A DNA stretch of 64,000 nt from Mesorhizobium sp. PAMC28654 (GCF_020616515.1 NZ_CP085135.1:1302001-1366000), one strand, 5' to 3'. Shown: positions 1 through 9,639, counted from the first letter of the stretch. A program made the numbers and translations. Notes: a model not told the origin generated them from the letters alone.

Positions 1-88
1 ACGGCCACATTTCCGCCTGTTGTGGACAGTGAAAGAACGTACTTGCGCTCTTTTCGCAGGCGTCTATGCCCATTATAGAGGGTCCGGC

Positions 89-109
89 GCGCCGGCTTGA
101 CGCCGGCGC
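89..109 (+). promoter_or_regulatory. GC-rich leader hairpin upstream of aroQ
   Basis: A perfect inverted repeat, GCGCCGGC-TTGAC-GCCGGCGC, sits 20 bases before the proposed aroQ start. It may be a leader hairpin or the end of an upstream transcript; no T-tract follows it, so a classical terminator is not supported. Upstream, TTGCGC (about 43-48) and TATAGA (about 75-80) could be promoter elements but they are weak matches. Confidence 0.35.
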
Positions 110-128
110 CGGGAAAGGTCGGCATTTT

Positions 129-563
129 TTGAAAACGGTTTTCGTCCTGAATGGCCCCAACCTCAACGCGCTCGGCAAGCGCGAACCGGGGATCTATGGC
201 GGCAAGACGCTTGCCGCCATTGCCGACGACTGCAAGGAAGCAGGTGCCACGCTTGGACTCGAGATCGATTTCCGCCAGTCGAACCATGAGGGCGACCTCG
301 TCGACTGGATTCAGGAAGCCGGAGACAAGGCCGCTGGCATCGTCATCAATCCAGGCGCCTACAGCCATACCTCTATTGCCATTCACGACGCCATCCGCGC
401 CATCGCGCCGCTGCCCGTCGCTGAAGTCCATCTTTCCAACATCCATGCGCGGGAATCATTCCGCCACGTCTCCATGGTCGCGCCGGTTGCGGTCGGCATG
501 ATCTGTGGTTTCGGGCCGCTGGGCTACACGTTGGCGCTGCAAGCGCTGGCCGCACGCCTATGA
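129..563 (+). CDS. aroQ: Type II 3-dehydroquinate dehydratase
   Basis: Cytosolic shikimate-pathway enzyme that dehydrates 3-dehydroquinate to 3-dehydroshikimate. The 144-residue length fits the dodecameric type II family. The N-terminal [18 protein letters not shown] stretch carries the catalytic loop Arg (about R18) and Tyr (Y23). The NPGAYSHTS segment (about 74-82) and the His of [10 protein letters not shown] (H101) complete the active site. A TTG start at 129 is preferred because GGAAAGG lies about ten bases upstream and homologous proteins begin with K-x-V-x-V-LNGPN; an ATG at 66 would add 21 unrelated residues. The stop overlaps an ATG by four bases, and accB follows directly, the usual alphaproteobacterial aroQ-accB-accC order. 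Confidence 0.95.
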   Translation: MKTVFVLNGPNLNALGKREPGIYGGKTLAAIADDCKEAGATLGLEIDFRQSNHEGDLVDWIQEAGDKAAGIVINPGAYSHTSIAIHDAIRAIAPLPVAEVHLSNIHARESFRHVSMVAPVAVGMICGFGPLGYTLALQALAARL

Positions 564-589
564 CCGGCCAACAAACAGAAGGCTCGAAA

Positions 590-1042
590 ATGTCGATAAA
601 GAAGACCGGTGTTGACCAACAGCTGATCCGCGATCTGGCGGGCATCCTGAACGACACCAATCTCACCGAGATCGAGGTCGAACTGGGTGACCTCAAGGTG
701 CGGGTATCGCGACAGGCGCCAGCCGTCCACGCGATCGCTGCCCCGCAGCCATCCTATGCGCCTGCACAGCCGGCGGCCGCAACTGCCCCGGCAGTCGTTG
801 ATGTATCGAAGAACGCGGTGCCTTCACCGATGGTCGGCACCGCCTATCTCTCACCGTCGCCGGATGCAAAGCCGTTCATCGAGATCGGCCAGCAGGTCAA
901 GGAAGGCCAGACGCTGCTGATCATCGAAGCGATGAAGACGATGAACCAGATACCCTCGCCGCGCGCCGGCACGGTGACGGCGATCCTGTTCGAGGATGCA
1001 CAGCCGGTCGAGTACGGCATGCCTCTCGTCGTGGTCGAGTAG
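590..1042 (+). CDS. accB: Acetyl-CoA carboxylase biotin carboxyl carrier protein
   Basis: Carries the biotin that moves CO2 between biotin carboxylase and carboxyltransferase in the first step of fatty-acid synthesis. The 150-residue protein has an N-terminal helical segment, an Ala/Pro-rich linker (about 45-75) and a C-terminal biotinyl domain with the canonical EAMKTMNQ motif; the Lys at about residue 116 is the biotinylation site. The start at 590 has AGAAGG eight bases upstream. An in-frame ATG at 560 overlaps the aroQ stop (ATGA) and would add ten residues, so translational coupling from there is possible. accC follows after 10 bases. Confidence 0.96.
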   Translation: MSIKKTGVDQQLIRDLAGILNDTNLTEIEVELGDLKVRVSRQAPAVHAIAAPQPSYAPAQPAAATAPAVVDVSKNAVPSPMVGTAYLSPSPDAKPFIEIGQQVKEGQTLLIIEAMKTMNQIPSPRAGTVTAILFEDAQPVEYGMPLVVVE

Positions 1043-1052
1043 AGCAGGCCGG

Positions 1053-2396
1053 ATGTTTCAGAAAATCCTCATCGCCAATCGCGGCGAAATCGCTCTCAGG
1101 GTGCTGCGCGCCTGCAAGGAACTTGGCATCCAGACCGTCGTGGTGCATTCGACCGCCGACGCCGACGCCATGCATGTAAGGCTCGCCGACGAAAGCGTTT
1201 GCATCGGTCCGCCGCCGTCACGCGACAGCTACCTCAACATCCATCAGATCGTCGCGGCCTGCGAGATCACCGGCGCCGATGCTGTGCATCCCGGCTACGG
1301 CTTCTTGTCGGAGAACGCCAAGTTCGCCGATATCCTTGCCGCGCACAACATCACCTTCATCGGTCCATCCGGCGATCATATCCGCATCATGGGCGACAAG
1401 ATCGAGGCCAAGCGCACGGCCAAGCGCCTCGGCATCCCCGTGGTGCCGGGCTCCGATGGCGCGGTTACCGAGGAAAAAGAAGCCAGGCGCATTGCCGCCG
1501 AGATCGGCTATCCGGTGATCATCAAGGCGTCGGCCGGTGGCGGCGGGCGTGGCATGAAGGTGGCGCTTACCGAGGCCGATCTCGAAATCGCCCTGCAGAC
1601 GGCGCGCACGGAAGCTGGCGCGGCGTTCGGCGACGATGCCGTCTACATTGAGAAATACCTCGAAAAGCCACGCCATATCGAAGTGCAAGTGTTCGGCGAC
1701 GGCTTTGGCCAGGGCGTGCATTTCGGCGAACGCGATTGCTCGTTGCAGCGCCGCCACCAGAAGGTCTGGGAAGAAGCGCCCTCGCCGGCACTCAATGCCG
1801 AAGAGCGCGCCCGCATCGGTGGCATCTGCGCCAAGGCAATTGCCGACCTTGGCTATTCGGGCGCCGGCACCATCGAGTTCCTGTACGAGAACGGCGAGTT
1901 CTACTTCATCGAGATGAATACACGCCTGCAGGTCGAGCATCCGGTCACGGAAGCGATCACCGGCATCGACCTCGTGCACGAGCAGATCCGTGTTGCCTCC
2001 GGTGGCGGACTTTCGGTCAGGCAGGAAGACATCAAGTTCAACGGCCATGCCATCGAATGCCGCATCAACGCCGAAGACCCGCGCACCTTCACGCCCTCGC
2101 CTGGCACGATCACCCATTTCCACACGCCTGGCGGCCTGGGTATCCGCGTCGATTCTGGTGTCTATTCCGGCTACAAGATTCCGCCCTATTACGACAGCCT
2201 GATCGGCAAGCTGATCGTGCACGGCCGCAACCGCGTCGAGTGCATGATGCGGCTGCGGCGGGCGCTGGACGAATTCGTCGTCGACGGCATCAAGACGACG
2301 CTGCCGCTGTTTCGCGATCTCGTCGGCAATGCCGACATCGCCAATGGCGACTATGACATCCACTGGCTGGAAAAATACCTGGCCAAAGGCGAATAG
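1053..2396 (+). CDS. accC: Acetyl-CoA carboxylase, biotin carboxylase subunit
   Basis: ATP-dependent carboxylation of the biotin on AccB. The 447-residue length matches the AccC family (about 449). It begins [16 protein letters not shown], the typical N-terminal domain, followed by the ATP-grasp glycine-rich loop [12 protein letters not shown] (about 159-170), the [14 protein letters not shown] segment, and the catalytic [14 protein letters not shown] region (about 288-301). The ATG at 1053 is chosen because the IANRGEIA start is nearly invariant; an in-frame ATG at 996 would run back into accB. Most likely cotranscribed with accB and the downstream aat gene. Confidence 0.97.
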   Translation: MFQKILIANRGEIALRVLRACKELGIQTVVVHSTADADAMHVRLADESVCIGPPPSRDSYLNIHQIVAACEITGADAVHPGYGFLSENAKFADILAAHNITFIGPSGDHIRIMGDKIEAKRTAKRLGIPVVPGSDGAVTEEKEARRIAAEIGYPVIIKASAGGGGRGMKVALTEADLEIALQTARTEAGAAFGDDAVYIEKYLEKPRHIEVQVFGDGFGQGVHFGERDCSLQRRHQKVWEEAPSPALNAEERARIGGICAKAIADLGYSGAGTIEFLYENGEFYFIEMNTRLQVEHPVTEAITGIDLVHEQIRVASGGGLSVRQEDIKFNGHAIECRINAEDPRTFTPSPGTITHFHTPGGLGIRVDSGVYSGYKIPPYYDSLIGKLIVHGRNRVECMMRLRRALDEFVVDGIKTTLPLFRDLVGNADIANGDYDIHWLEKYLAKGE

Positions 2397-2408
2397 CGCG
2401 GGGACGCG

Positions 2409-3026
2409 ATGACCCGTCCCTTCGCGCCCGGCTATCGCCTTCCCACCGACCTTCTGCTCAAGGCATATGCCTCGGGCGTCTTTCCGATGGCCGAAAGTGC
2501 CGGCGATCCGGAGGTGTTCTGGGTGCGGCCGGAGACGCGCGGCATCATCCCGCTTGACGGTTTTCACACGCCCAAAAGCCTCAAGAAAACCATCAAGAAG
2601 CATCCGTTCGACATCCGTTTCGATTTCGATTTCGAAGCCACGATCGATGGCTGCGCCGAAAGGCGCGAAGAGCGCCGGTCGACCTGGATCAATGCGCCGA
2701 TCCGCGAAGCCTATGTGCAATTGCACCGGATGGGTCATTGCCATTCGGTAGAGGCCTGGCGCGAGGAGCGGCTGGTCGGCGGCCTTTATGGCGTGTCGCT
2801 CGGGCGCGTCTTCTTCGGCGAAAGCATGTTCGCCAGGGAAACCGACGCGTCCAAGACCTGCCTTTTCTATCTCGTCGAGCGGTTGAAGGCTCGCGGCTTC
2901 GCGCTACTTGATACGCAGTTCACCACCGAGCACCTGAAGCGCTTCGGCGCCGTCGATATGCCGCGCGGCAAGTACGAGAAGATGCTGGCTGATGCGTTGA
3001 AGGGTGAGGCTGTTTTTTATCCGTGA
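2409..3026 (+). CDS. aat: Leucyl/phenylalanyl-tRNA--protein transferase
   Basis: Adds Leu or Phe from aminoacyl-tRNA to N-terminal Arg/Lys residues, creating N-degrons read by ClpS/ClpAP. The 205-residue protein has the family hallmarks: [10 protein letters not shown] near residue 20, [14 protein letters not shown] (about 37-50), the [16 protein letters not shown] segment and [14 protein letters not shown] (about 128-141), ending with the [14 protein letters not shown] motif. It lies 12 bases after accC in the same direction, the usual rhizobial neighbourhood, and a very small gene overlaps the space just beyond its stop. Confidence 0.95.
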   Translation: MTRPFAPGYRLPTDLLLKAYASGVFPMAESAGDPEVFWVRPETRGIIPLDGFHTPKSLKKTIKKHPFDIRFDFDFEATIDGCAERREERRSTWINAPIREAYVQLHRMGHCHSVEAWREERLVGGLYGVSLGRVFFGESMFARETDASKTCLFYLVERLKARGFALLDTQFTTEHLKRFGAVDMPRGKYEKMLADALKGEAVFYP

Positions 3027-3039
3027 CCGGAGTGGCCAG

Positions 3040-3222
3040 ATGTCGAGCGACAACAACCGACCCGCTGACATCCAACCTGTCGTCCAAGCTTTGATTGAAA
3101 AAGGCCAAGACGTTACGATGTCCGAGCTCGACGTGCTTCTCCCCAAACGAGAACTAAATTCGGCGGAGATCGAAGATATATTTGCTGCCCTTGCGGAGCA
3201 CGGTCTACACGTCACCGAATGA
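3040..3222 (+). CDS. Small protein resembling sigma-70 region 1.1
   Basis: A 60-residue protein with GGAG seven bases before its ATG. Almost the whole chain (about residues 9-60) resembles region 1.1 of primary sigma factors: VVQALIEKGQDVTM-SELDVLLP, then a NSAEIEDIFAALAEHGLHV segment that parallels the sigma-70 pattern S-x-Q-I-E-D-x-x-x-x-L-x-x-x-G-I-x-V. No other sigma region is attached. In RpoD this acidic domain blocks the DNA channel of free RNA polymerase and masks DNA-binding regions, so a free-standing copy could act on polymerase or sigma; that role is inference. It begins 13 bases after the aat stop and may be cotranscribed with it. Confidence 0.7.
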   Translation: MSSDNNRPADIQPVVQALIEKGQDVTMSELDVLLPKRELNSAEIEDIFAALAEHGLHVTE

Positions 3223-3255
3223 CGCTCGGCCGCCTGTGTAGGCTTACACGCGCGG

Positions 3256-3642
3256 TCAGGCTTTCGTGCTCGTCTCGATCGGCGTCTGCGAATGGAACAT
3301 CATCTTCCAGCCGTTGACGCGATGGACATAGCCGGTGCTGACCAGCGCCGCGTAGGGTTCACCATTCTCGCGGGTCGCGCGCGCTTCGTAAGTCAGCATG
3401 ACAATATCGCTGCCGGGCTCGACGATGCCTTTGAGCTCGATCTCGAGATTGCGCCAGCGATTGGGATTTTTGGCGGTTTCGGCAAGTTCCGCGTTGCTCA
3501 TCGCCTGCGCCATCTGCGGGAAAGCGACAAGACACTCCGTGTCGGCATTGGCGGCATAGAATGCGGAATTGCCTGTCCAGAACCCTCTCTCGAGTTCAAG
3601 CAATTCCTTCTTGCTTGCGGTGATCGGCTTGCTGGCTGGCAT
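3256..3642 (-). CDS. SnoaL/NTF2-like protein (DUF4440-type)
   Basis: A 128-residue protein that fits the NTF2-like fold: an N-terminal helix (ELLELERGFWTGNSAFYAANA), then alternating strands ending with GYVHRVNGWKMMFHSQTP, a typical last-strand pattern of DUF4440/SnoaL proteins. Members bind small ligands or act as isomerases or hydrolases; no catalytic residue can be assigned. The start at 3642 is chosen because GGAGGA lies seven bases upstream; upstream in-frame ATGs overlap that ribosome site. No signal peptide, so cytosolic. Confidence 0.7.
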   Translation of the reverse strand: MPASKPITASKKELLELERGFWTGNSAFYAANADTECLVAFPQMAQAMSNAELAETAKNPNRWRNLEIELKGIVEPGSDIVMLTYEARATRENGEPYAALVSTGYVHRVNGWKMMFHSQTPIETSTKA

Positions 3643-3714
3643 CGCGGAATCCTCCATGCGCATCCTTGCGCGGTCCGCTAGCAAACGTCTGGCCGGCGTG
3701 GCGGTTCCGAACGA

Positions 3715-4308
3715 TCAGTTGGTGTTGGTGGTCTCGTCGCCGGTTGTGTCGGGCGCCGTGGCGGGCTTCGGCGTGGAGGCGGCTGCCTTGGCGCCATTGC
3801 TCTTGCCAGCATCGGCCTTGGGGGCACCAGCCTTGACGGCATCGGGCGCCGGAACGTCCGACTTCTGTTTGCATTCCTTCAGCCAGACGTCATAGACGGC
3901 GTGCTCGACCGCATTGAGGCCGGGGCTTTCAGCGAACATCCAGCCGGTGAAGATACGGCGGATTTTCCGGTCGAGCGTGATCTCGTCGACCTCGACAAAT
4001 GAATCCGTCTTCGGATCCTCGGTCTGCGGTCGCGAATAGCAGACCCGCGGCGTGACCTGCAAAGCGCCGAACTGCACCGTCTCGTCGATATAGACATCGA
4101 AGGTGATGATGCGGCCGGTGATCTTGTCGATGCCTGCGAATTCGGCAACCGGATTGCTGATGCGATCGGAGCCAGTGGGTGCGGCTTGCGTGGGGACGGC
4201 GGGCGCCGGCGCGGGCTCAGGCGAAGCAGCGAATGCCGTGCCGCAAGCGGCAAGAGCGGCTGCCGCTGCCGTCAGTCCACGCACAGAGATTCGGCCGAAA
4301 ATACTCAT
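3715..4308 (-). CDS. DUF2155 domain-containing exported protein
   Basis: A 197-residue protein with a cleavable signal peptide (MSIFGRISVRGL then an Ala-rich core, AFA at about 27). A Pro/Ala-rich linker is followed by the DUF2155 core (about 48-150), with KITGRIITFDVYIDE, VCYSRPQTEDP and FTGWMFAESPGLNAVEHAVYDVWL. The C-terminus is low-complexity Ala/Lys/Thr. The family is conserved in alphaproteobacteria next to the complex I accessory gene, exactly as here (next gene at 4426). Its function is not established; a periplasmic or envelope role is inferred from the signal peptide. Confidence 0.85.
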   Translation of the reverse strand: MSIFGRISVRGLTAAAAALAACGTAFAASPEPAPAPAVPTQAAPTGSDRISNPVAEFAGIDKITGRIITFDVYIDETVQFGALQVTPRVCYSRPQTEDPKTDSFVEVDEITLDRKIRRIFTGWMFAESPGLNAVEHAVYDVWLKECKQKSDVPAPDAVKAGAPKADAGKSNGAKAAASTPKPATAPDTTGDETTNTN

Positions 4309-4425
4309 TCAAGGATACCGGTGGTTGGCGCCCGGGGTGATTCTCTCAATCACAAGGCTAGTTGCCGCTTTCAGATCAGCAAGCAGCTAAACGCCAATTG
4401 TGGCGAGAAAGGACCGAGCTTGCGA

Positions 4426-4824
4426 TTACGAGCCGGGCGTCCAGGCGTCGTAGTCGCCGGTCACTTGCGGGCGGTGCTGATTGGTCAACACGGAGCCCTT
4501 GGGACGATAGGCGGCGGGGCTGCCGGTCAGGTTGGGCTGATGCGGCTTCTGCCAATCGCGCGGCTTGTAGTCGTCGCTCGGCGGCGCGACATCGACACGA
4601 TGATGCATCCAGCCATGCCAGCCGGGCGGAATCATCGAGGCTTCCGAATAGTTGCGGTAAATGACCCAGCGGCGGGTACGGCCTTCCGAATCGATGCCGC
4701 CCTCGTAGTAGACGTTACCGGTCTCGTCCTGACCGACCCTTTTGCCATAGCGCCAGGTGTGCAAGCGCGTGCCTATGGTCTGGCTGTTCCACCAGGTGAA
4801 AAACTGAGTAAGGAAAGTCTTCAT
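4426..4824 (-). CDS. NADH:ubiquinone oxidoreductase NDUFA12-type accessory subunit
   Basis: A 132-residue homologue of mitochondrial complex I subunit NDUFA12 (B17.2), one of the few accessory subunits already present in alphaproteobacteria. Signature features are the N-terminal WWNSQTIGTRLHTWRYGKRVG segment spread over residues 11-32, DETGNVYYE, RTRRWVIYRNYSEASMIPPGW, HGWMHH, and the C-terminal NLTGSPAAYRPKGS and DAWTPGS. It is expected to bind the peripheral arm of complex I at the membrane. Lies upstream of DUF2155 on the same strand and divergent from panB. Confidence 0.93.
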   Translation of the reverse strand: MKTFLTQFFTWWNSQTIGTRLHTWRYGKRVGQDETGNVYYEGGIDSEGRTRRWVIYRNYSEASMIPPGWHGWMHHRVDVAPPSDDYKPRDWQKPHQPNLTGSPAAYRPKGSVLTNQHRPQVTGDYDAWTPGS

Positions 4825-5051
4825 CTCGGAGTCCTCGCGCCAGCGGCGCCTGTTTCCTGCTTATGGCGTCAGGCCATCGCGAAGGCAAGGGTTTTGCCAT
4901 GACCGACAAGCAAATGGGCTGCGGGAAAACCGACCGATGGCGCGATCTTACCCTGCGGCAGGAAGGAAGCTTGCCAATCCTGCTTTGTGTTTCTAAAGCT
5001 CGGCGCGCCCAGAGCGGGTATCCGCCATGGCTACTGGTGAGGGAGGCAAGA

Positions 5052-5894
5052 GTGGGCCCAGACGCATCCGACCTCGATCTCCGCACCAGCACCGATATGA
5101 TTCGCCACCGCAAGGGTGGCGAGCCGATCGTCTGCCTGACCGCCTATACCTACCCGGTGGCCCACCTGCTCAACGATCATGTCGACCTGCTCCTGGTCGG
5201 CGACAGCGTCGCGATGGTTCTGCACGGCCACAAGACGACGCTGGGCGCCTCCCTCGAGATGATGATCGCTCACGGGCAGGCAGTGATGCGGGGCTCGACA
5301 AAGGCCTGCGTCGTGGTCGACATGCCGGCCGGCAGCTATGAGCAATCGCCGGCGCAAGCTCTCGCCTCGGCGCGTCGCATCGTCGACGAGACCGGGTGCC
5401 AGGCCGTGAAGCTTGAGGGTGGCGTCGGTATGGCCGCGCAGATCGCGGCAATCGTCGCGAACGGCATTCCGGTCATGGGTCATATCGGCTTGCTGCCGCA
5501 ATCGGTGGAAAGCGACGGCGGCTACAGGATCAAGGGCCGGACCGAAGAGAATGTGGCGGCGCTGTTTGCGGATGCGGAGGCGGTGGAACAGGCCGGTGCG
5601 TTCTCGGTGGTCATCGAAGGCACGATCGAGACCGTCGCCGCCGACCTCACACGACGCATCTCCATTCCCACGATCGGCATCGGCGCCAGCGGCGACTGCG
5701 ACGGCCAGATCCTTGTGATCGACGACATGGTCGGCCTGACCGTCGACCGCGTGCCAAAATTCGTCAAGGAATACGCCAATCTGCGCGACGTCATCTCGCA
5801 TGCCGCCGCCACCTATGCGGCGGAGGTGCGAAGCCGCGCCTTCCCCGGCCCGGATCACATCTTTTCGGCGACAAGCGGCAAGGAGCCGATATGA
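5052..5894 (+). CDS. panB: 3-methyl-2-oxobutanoate hydroxymethyltransferase
   Basis: First committed step of pantothenate synthesis: transfers a hydroxymethyl group from methylene-tetrahydrofolate to alpha-ketoisovalerate. The 280-residue protein has LTAYTYPVAHLL, the metal-binding VGDSVAMVLHGH region, MPAGSYEQSP, and the catalytic Glu in VIEGTIE. A GTG start at 5052 is selected because GGGAGG lies five bases upstream and the length then fits the family; the frame is open to 4863 but those extra residues are not conserved. The stop overlaps the panC start (ATGA at 5891-5894), implying translational coupling. Confidence 0.94.
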   Translation: MGPDASDLDLRTSTDMIRHRKGGEPIVCLTAYTYPVAHLLNDHVDLLLVGDSVAMVLHGHKTTLGASLEMMIAHGQAVMRGSTKACVVVDMPAGSYEQSPAQALASARRIVDETGCQAVKLEGGVGMAAQIAAIVANGIPVMGHIGLLPQSVESDGGYRIKGRTEENVAALFADAEAVEQAGAFSVVIEGTIETVAADLTRRISIPTIGIGASGDCDGQILVIDDMVGLTVDRVPKFVKEYANLRDVISHAAATYAAEVRSRAFPGPDHIFSATSGKEPI

Positions 5895-6742
5895 GCAGAC
5901 CCCTCGTCGTCGACAGCGTTGCCGCTCTTCGCGCGCAAATCCACGACTGGCGGCGCGACGGCCTCCGTGTTGCCATGGTGCCGACCATGGGCGCACTGCA
6001 TGACGGGCACATCTCGCTGGTCAGGATAGCACTCGAGAAGGCCGACCGTTGCGTCGTCTCGGTCTTCGTCAATCCGGCACAGTTCGCCCCCACCGAGGAC
6101 CTCGACAAATATCCGCGCCAGCTTGCCACTGATCTCGACCGCCTGGCGGAGGCGAACGCCCATCTGGCCTTCACACCGACGGTCGGAGAAATGTATCCCG
6201 CTGGCTTCGCCACCAGGATTTCGGTCGGTGGCCCCTCCTCCGGGCTTGAATCGGACTTCCGGCCGACCTTCTTCGAAGGCGTCGCAACCGTCGTGGCAAA
6301 GCTGTTTTCGCAGGCGTCTCCCGACTTCGCGGTATTTGGTGAAAAGGACTATCAGCAGCTTTGCGTGGTGAGACAGCTTTGTCGCGACCTCGATCTGCCT
6401 GTCGAAATCATCGGCGCGCCCACGGTGCGTGATGCCCATGGTCTCGCCATGTCCTCGCGCAACGCCTATCTCAACGAGACGGGGCTCAAGATCGCCCGTC
6501 AGTTCAACGTGGTATTGCGCAAGGCCGCGGCCGCCCTGGCGGCAGGCGGCGATGAAGCAGCCATCACTGGCGACGCGGTTTCGGCGCTTGCCCAACTGGG
6601 CTTCGACAAGGTCGACTATGTGCAGGCGCGCGAAAGCCTGACACTTGCGCCTTGGCGGAACGACCATAGTGGCCGCCTGCTTGCCGCTGCCTGGCTAGGC
6701 AAGACCAGGCTGATCGACAATATCGAGATCCCCTCCGCCTAA
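5891..6742 (+). CDS. panC: Pantothenate synthetase
   Basis: ATP-dependent condensation of pantoate with beta-alanine. The 283-residue protein has the nucleotidyltransferase motifs: VPTMGALHDGHISLV (HIGH-like HDGH, about residues 38-41), FVNPAQF, FGEKDYQQL, and AMSSRNAYL (KMSKS-like). It overlaps panB by four bases, so the two are one operon. The next gene is convergent, 11 bases beyond the stop. Confidence 0.96.
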   Translation: MSRPLVVDSVAALRAQIHDWRRDGLRVAMVPTMGALHDGHISLVRIALEKADRCVVSVFVNPAQFAPTEDLDKYPRQLATDLDRLAEANAHLAFTPTVGEMYPAGFATRISVGGPSSGLESDFRPTFFEGVATVVAKLFSQASPDFAVFGEKDYQQLCVVRQLCRDLDLPVEIIGAPTVRDAHGLAMSSRNAYLNETGLKIARQFNVVLRKAAAALAAGGDEAAITGDAVSALAQLGFDKVDYVQARESLTLAPWRNDHSGRLLAAAWLGKTRLIDNIEIPSA

Positions 6743-6753
6743 ACGGGGGCTGC

Positions 6754-7452
6754 TCATTCCTCGGTCGGCATATGCAGATACATCGACTGGATGCCGACCC
6801 GGCCAGGACCGGTGAACCGGTTGACGATGAAATTCATGTTGGCGCCGAAGAAGCCGCTGGATAGACGGTCTATCTTGGTCTCCATCCTGACCGACGCGTC
6901 CTTGAACAGCCAGCCACCGGGCTCGATGTCGATGGTTTCGCCAGCCGCAAGCGTCTTTTCGAAAACGTTGCCGTAGCCATGCAGCCAGACGACGCCGTCG
7001 CCGGCATCGCCGCGAAAACGGTCGATGAAGAAGCCGCTCTGGCCAAACAGCATCGTCGCCATGCCGCGTACGCGCTCGAACGTATATTCGACATTGCCGG
7101 TCGCCGCGAGGAACTGATGCTCGCGAACCTGGATTTCCTCGCCGCGCCTGAGATGGATCGGCACGATATGGCCAGGTCCGTCACGGCTGAAGGCGATGAT
7201 GCCTTGTCCCGACGCCTCGGTGACGAAAATCTGCATTCCAGCCATCATGCGCTTCAGCGCGCCCTTCAGCGATTTCAGGCCGATGGTGATGGTGGAGTTC
7301 TTCCAGAGCAGGATGTGGTGCTCGAAATAGACAGGCATGCGCGAAACATCGACAGACAGGACAGGCACCAGCTCTCCTGCAACATGGTAGGTGACGCCGC
7401 CAAAGGTTTCGTCCGACACCTGTGTCGGCAACAGTTCTGGTAGGCTTGGCAT
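6754..7452 (-). CDS. AIM24 family protein
   Basis: A 232-residue soluble protein of the AIM24 (formerly DUF124) beta-structure family. Recognisable stretches are FEHHILLWKNSTITIG, the MAGMQIFVTEASGQG segment, and a C-terminal GSG-poor barrel ending GFFGANMNFIVNRFTGPGRVG and QSMYLHMP. The eukaryotic namesake affects mitochondrial inner-membrane organisation; the bacterial role is unknown. No signal peptide or membrane segment is visible. It converges on panC. Confidence 0.85.
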   Translation of the reverse strand: MPSLPELLPTQVSDETFGGVTYHVAGELVPVLSVDVSRMPVYFEHHILLWKNSTITIGLKSLKGALKRMMAGMQIFVTEASGQGIIAFSRDGPGHIVPIHLRRGEEIQVREHQFLAATGNVEYTFERVRGMATMLFGQSGFFIDRFRGDAGDGVVWLHGYGNVFEKTLAAGETIDIEPGGWLFKDASVRMETKIDRLSSGFFGANMNFIVNRFTGPGRVGIQSMYLHMPTEE

Positions 7453-7618
7453 GATTCCCCCTCAACGCCGCCCCGCACAAATATCCAGCTGTTCTGGCAT
7501 TCGCACGGATACCGGCTGCGTCAGCTTGGTGCCGGGCCATCGTACCGTCAAATGAAAACCAGCCCTTGGCCGTGCCGCTCGCGCGAAGGTGATCCAGGCA
7601 TATGCCGGCAGGCGTAGC

Positions 7619-8110
7619 TCAGCCGGCAAGAGGCCGGAGGTAGACGAGCGTCGGCTTTCCCCAGGCGCCGGCGTGCTCGCCGACATCGGCGGATCGCGCA
7701 AAGCCGTTCGCCTCGTAGAAGGCGATGGCTCGTGTGTTCTGCTCCTCCACCTCCAGGCGGATGGCGCCGGCTTCGGGGAAACTCTCGATGATCTCATCGA
7801 GGAGCATGCCGCCGATACCCCGCCCCTGCAGGCTGGGAAGCACGTAGAGCTGCTTCAGGGCAACCAGTTTGCCGCCGTCTACGCTTTCGGCAAAAGCCAC
7901 GCCGCCAATACGCTTGCCGTCATCGGCAACGAGAAACTCGCTGTTCGGCCGCGCCAGCCTCGTCTTGAGCGAAGCAATCGAGTGCCACTTGTCCGTGATT
8001 TCGGTAACCCGGTCGGCACCATGGATGGCGTCATAGGTCGCATGCCAGGTTTCGACCAGCAACGCCCGGATGGCGGCGAGGTCGCGATCCCCGGCGGTGC
8101 GGACGAACAT
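7619..8110 (-). CDS. GNAT family N-acetyltransferase
   Basis: A 163-residue acetyl-CoA-dependent acetyltransferase. Motif A, the acetyl-CoA pyrophosphate loop, is LQGRGIGG (about 109-116) after the LKQLYVLP strand; motif B is NTRAIAFYEANGF. The acceptor is not evident. The gene lies two bases beyond the gatB stop, so it is probably translated from the gatB message. Confidence 0.88.
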   Translation of the reverse strand: MFVRTAGDRDLAAIRALLVETWHATYDAIHGADRVTEITDKWHSIASLKTRLARPNSEFLVADDGKRIGGVAFAESVDGGKLVALKQLYVLPSLQGRGIGGMLLDEIIESFPEAGAIRLEVEEQNTRAIAFYEANGFARSADVGEHAGAWGKPTLVYLRPLAG

Positions 8111-8112
8111 GC

Positions 8113-9612
8113 CTATTCGAGGCCCAGCTTGGCCTTGACGAGGTCGTTGACGACCTGCGGATTGGCCTTGCCGCCGGTTACCTTCATCACCTGGCCGACG
8201 AACCAGCCGGCCATGGTCGGCTTGGCGCGCGCCTGTTCGACCTTGTCGGGATTAGCTGCAATCACTTCATCGACGGCCTTTTCGATGGCGCCGGTGTCGG
8301 TGACCTGCTTCATGCCCAAGCTTTCGACCAGTTGGCGCGGATCGCCGCCCTTGGTCCAGACAATCTCGAACAGGTCCTTGGCGATCTTGCCGGAGATGGT
8401 GCCATCCTTGATCAGGTCGATGATCGCGCCGAGCTGATCGGGTGAAACCGGAGCATTTTCGATGTCCTTGCCGGCCTTGTTCAGTTGCCCGAGCAGATCG
8501 TTGATGACCCAGTTGGCGGCAAGCTTGCCGTCGCGGCCAGCAGCGACCTTCTCGAAATAATCGGCGATCGCCTTTTCCGAAACCAGGATCGAAGCGTCAT
8601 AGACCGACAGGCCAAGCGAAGAGATCAGCCGTGCCTTCTTGTCATCCGGCAGTTCCGTCAGGTCTTTCGCCAGTGCGTCGACATAGGCCTGGTCGAATTC
8701 GAGCGGCAACAGGTCAGGGTCCGGGAAATAGCGGTAATCATGCGCCTCTTCCTTGGAGCGCATCGACCGCGTCTCGCCCTTGACGGCGTCAAACAGCCGC
8801 GTTTCCTGGTCGATCTTGCCGCCATCCTCAAGGATGGCGATCTGCCGGCGTGCCTCGTATTCGATGGCCTGGCCGATGAAGCGGATCGAGTTGACGTTCT
8901 TGATCTCACAGCGCGTGCCGAACTCGCCGCCGGGCTTGCGCACCGAGACGTTGACGTCGGCGCGCATCGAGCCCTCGTCCATGTTGCCGTCGCAGGTGCC
9001 TAGATAGCGCACGATGGTGCGCAGCTTGGTCACATAGGCCTTCGCTTCGTCAGCGGAGCGCATATCCGGCTTGGAGACGATCTCCATCAGAGCCACGCCG
9101 GAGCGGTTGAGGTCGACATAGGACATGGTCGGGTGCTGGTCGTGCATCGACTTGCCGGCATCCTGTTCCAGATGTAGGCGCTCGATGCCGACCTCGATGT
9201 CCTCGAACTCGCCCTGGCGGTCCGGACCGACCGAAATGATCACAGTGCCCTCGCCGACGATCGGCTGCTTGAACTGCGATATCTGATAGCCCTGTGGCAG
9301 ATCGGGGTAGAAATAGTTTTTCCGGTCAAAGACGGATTTGTGGTTGATCACGGCCTTCAAACCGAGGCCGGTGCGGATGGCCTGCTTGACGCATTCCTCG
9401 TTGATGACGGGCAGCATGCCAGGCATTGCCGCATCGACCAGGCTGACATTGGCGTTGGGCGCGGCGCCAAAGGCGGTCGAAGCGCCGGAAAACAGCTTTG
9501 CCTCCGAGGTCACCTGGGCGTGCACCTCGAGACCAATGATGATCTCCCAGTCGCCGGTGGCGCCGGGGATCAGGCGTTTTGCGTCGGGCGTGCGGGTGTC
9601 GATGAGTGTCAT
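8113..9612 (-). CDS. gatB: Aspartyl/glutamyl-tRNA amidotransferase subunit B
   Basis: Kinase/tRNA-binding subunit of GatCAB, which converts misacylated Glu-tRNA(Gln) or Asp-tRNA(Asn) to the amide form. At 499 residues it has the family length. Signatures: [12 protein letters not shown] near residue 22, [21 protein letters not shown], the [15 protein letters not shown] and CEIKNVNS segments, [13 protein letters not shown], and a C-terminal YqeY-like helical domain ending [17 protein letters not shown]. The ATG at 9612 is chosen because homologues begin shortly before WEIIIG; the frame extends upstream to 9681 across two palindromes that look regulatory. gatA and gatC are not in the window. Confidence 0.96.
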   Translation of the reverse strand: MTLIDTRTPDAKRLIPGATGDWEIIIGLEVHAQVTSEAKLFSGASTAFGAAPNANVSLVDAAMPGMLPVINEECVKQAIRTGLGLKAVINHKSVFDRKNYFYPDLPQGYQISQFKQPIVGEGTVIISVGPDRQGEFEDIEVGIERLHLEQDAGKSMHDQHPTMSYVDLNRSGVALMEIVSKPDMRSADEAKAYVTKLRTIVRYLGTCDGNMDEGSMRADVNVSVRKPGGEFGTRCEIKNVNSIRFIGQAIEYEARRQIAILEDGGKIDQETRLFDAVKGETRSMRSKEEAHDYRYFPDPDLLPLEFDQAYVDALAKDLTELPDDKKARLISSLGLSVYDASILVSEKAIADYFEKVAAGRDGKLAANWVINDLLGQLNKAGKDIENAPVSPDQLGAIIDLIKDGTISGKIAKDLFEIVWTKGGDPRQLVESLGMKQVTDTGAIEKAVDEVIAANPDKVEQARAKPTMAGWFVGQVMKVTGGKANPQVVNDLVKAKLGLE

Positions 9613-9639
9613 GGTAGCCTGCGAATTACGGTGACCAAA

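Noticed and set aside
1218..2744. 508-residue minus-strand frame across accC and aat
   Set aside because: It is antisense to two unmistakable genes and its residues have no family resemblance; long antisense frames are common in GC-rich DNA.
7607..7650. tRNA-like stretch GGCGTAGCTCAGCCGGCAAG
   Set aside because: Only the D-arm resembles a tRNA; it lies at the C-terminal codons of the GNAT gene and no anticodon or T-arm follows.
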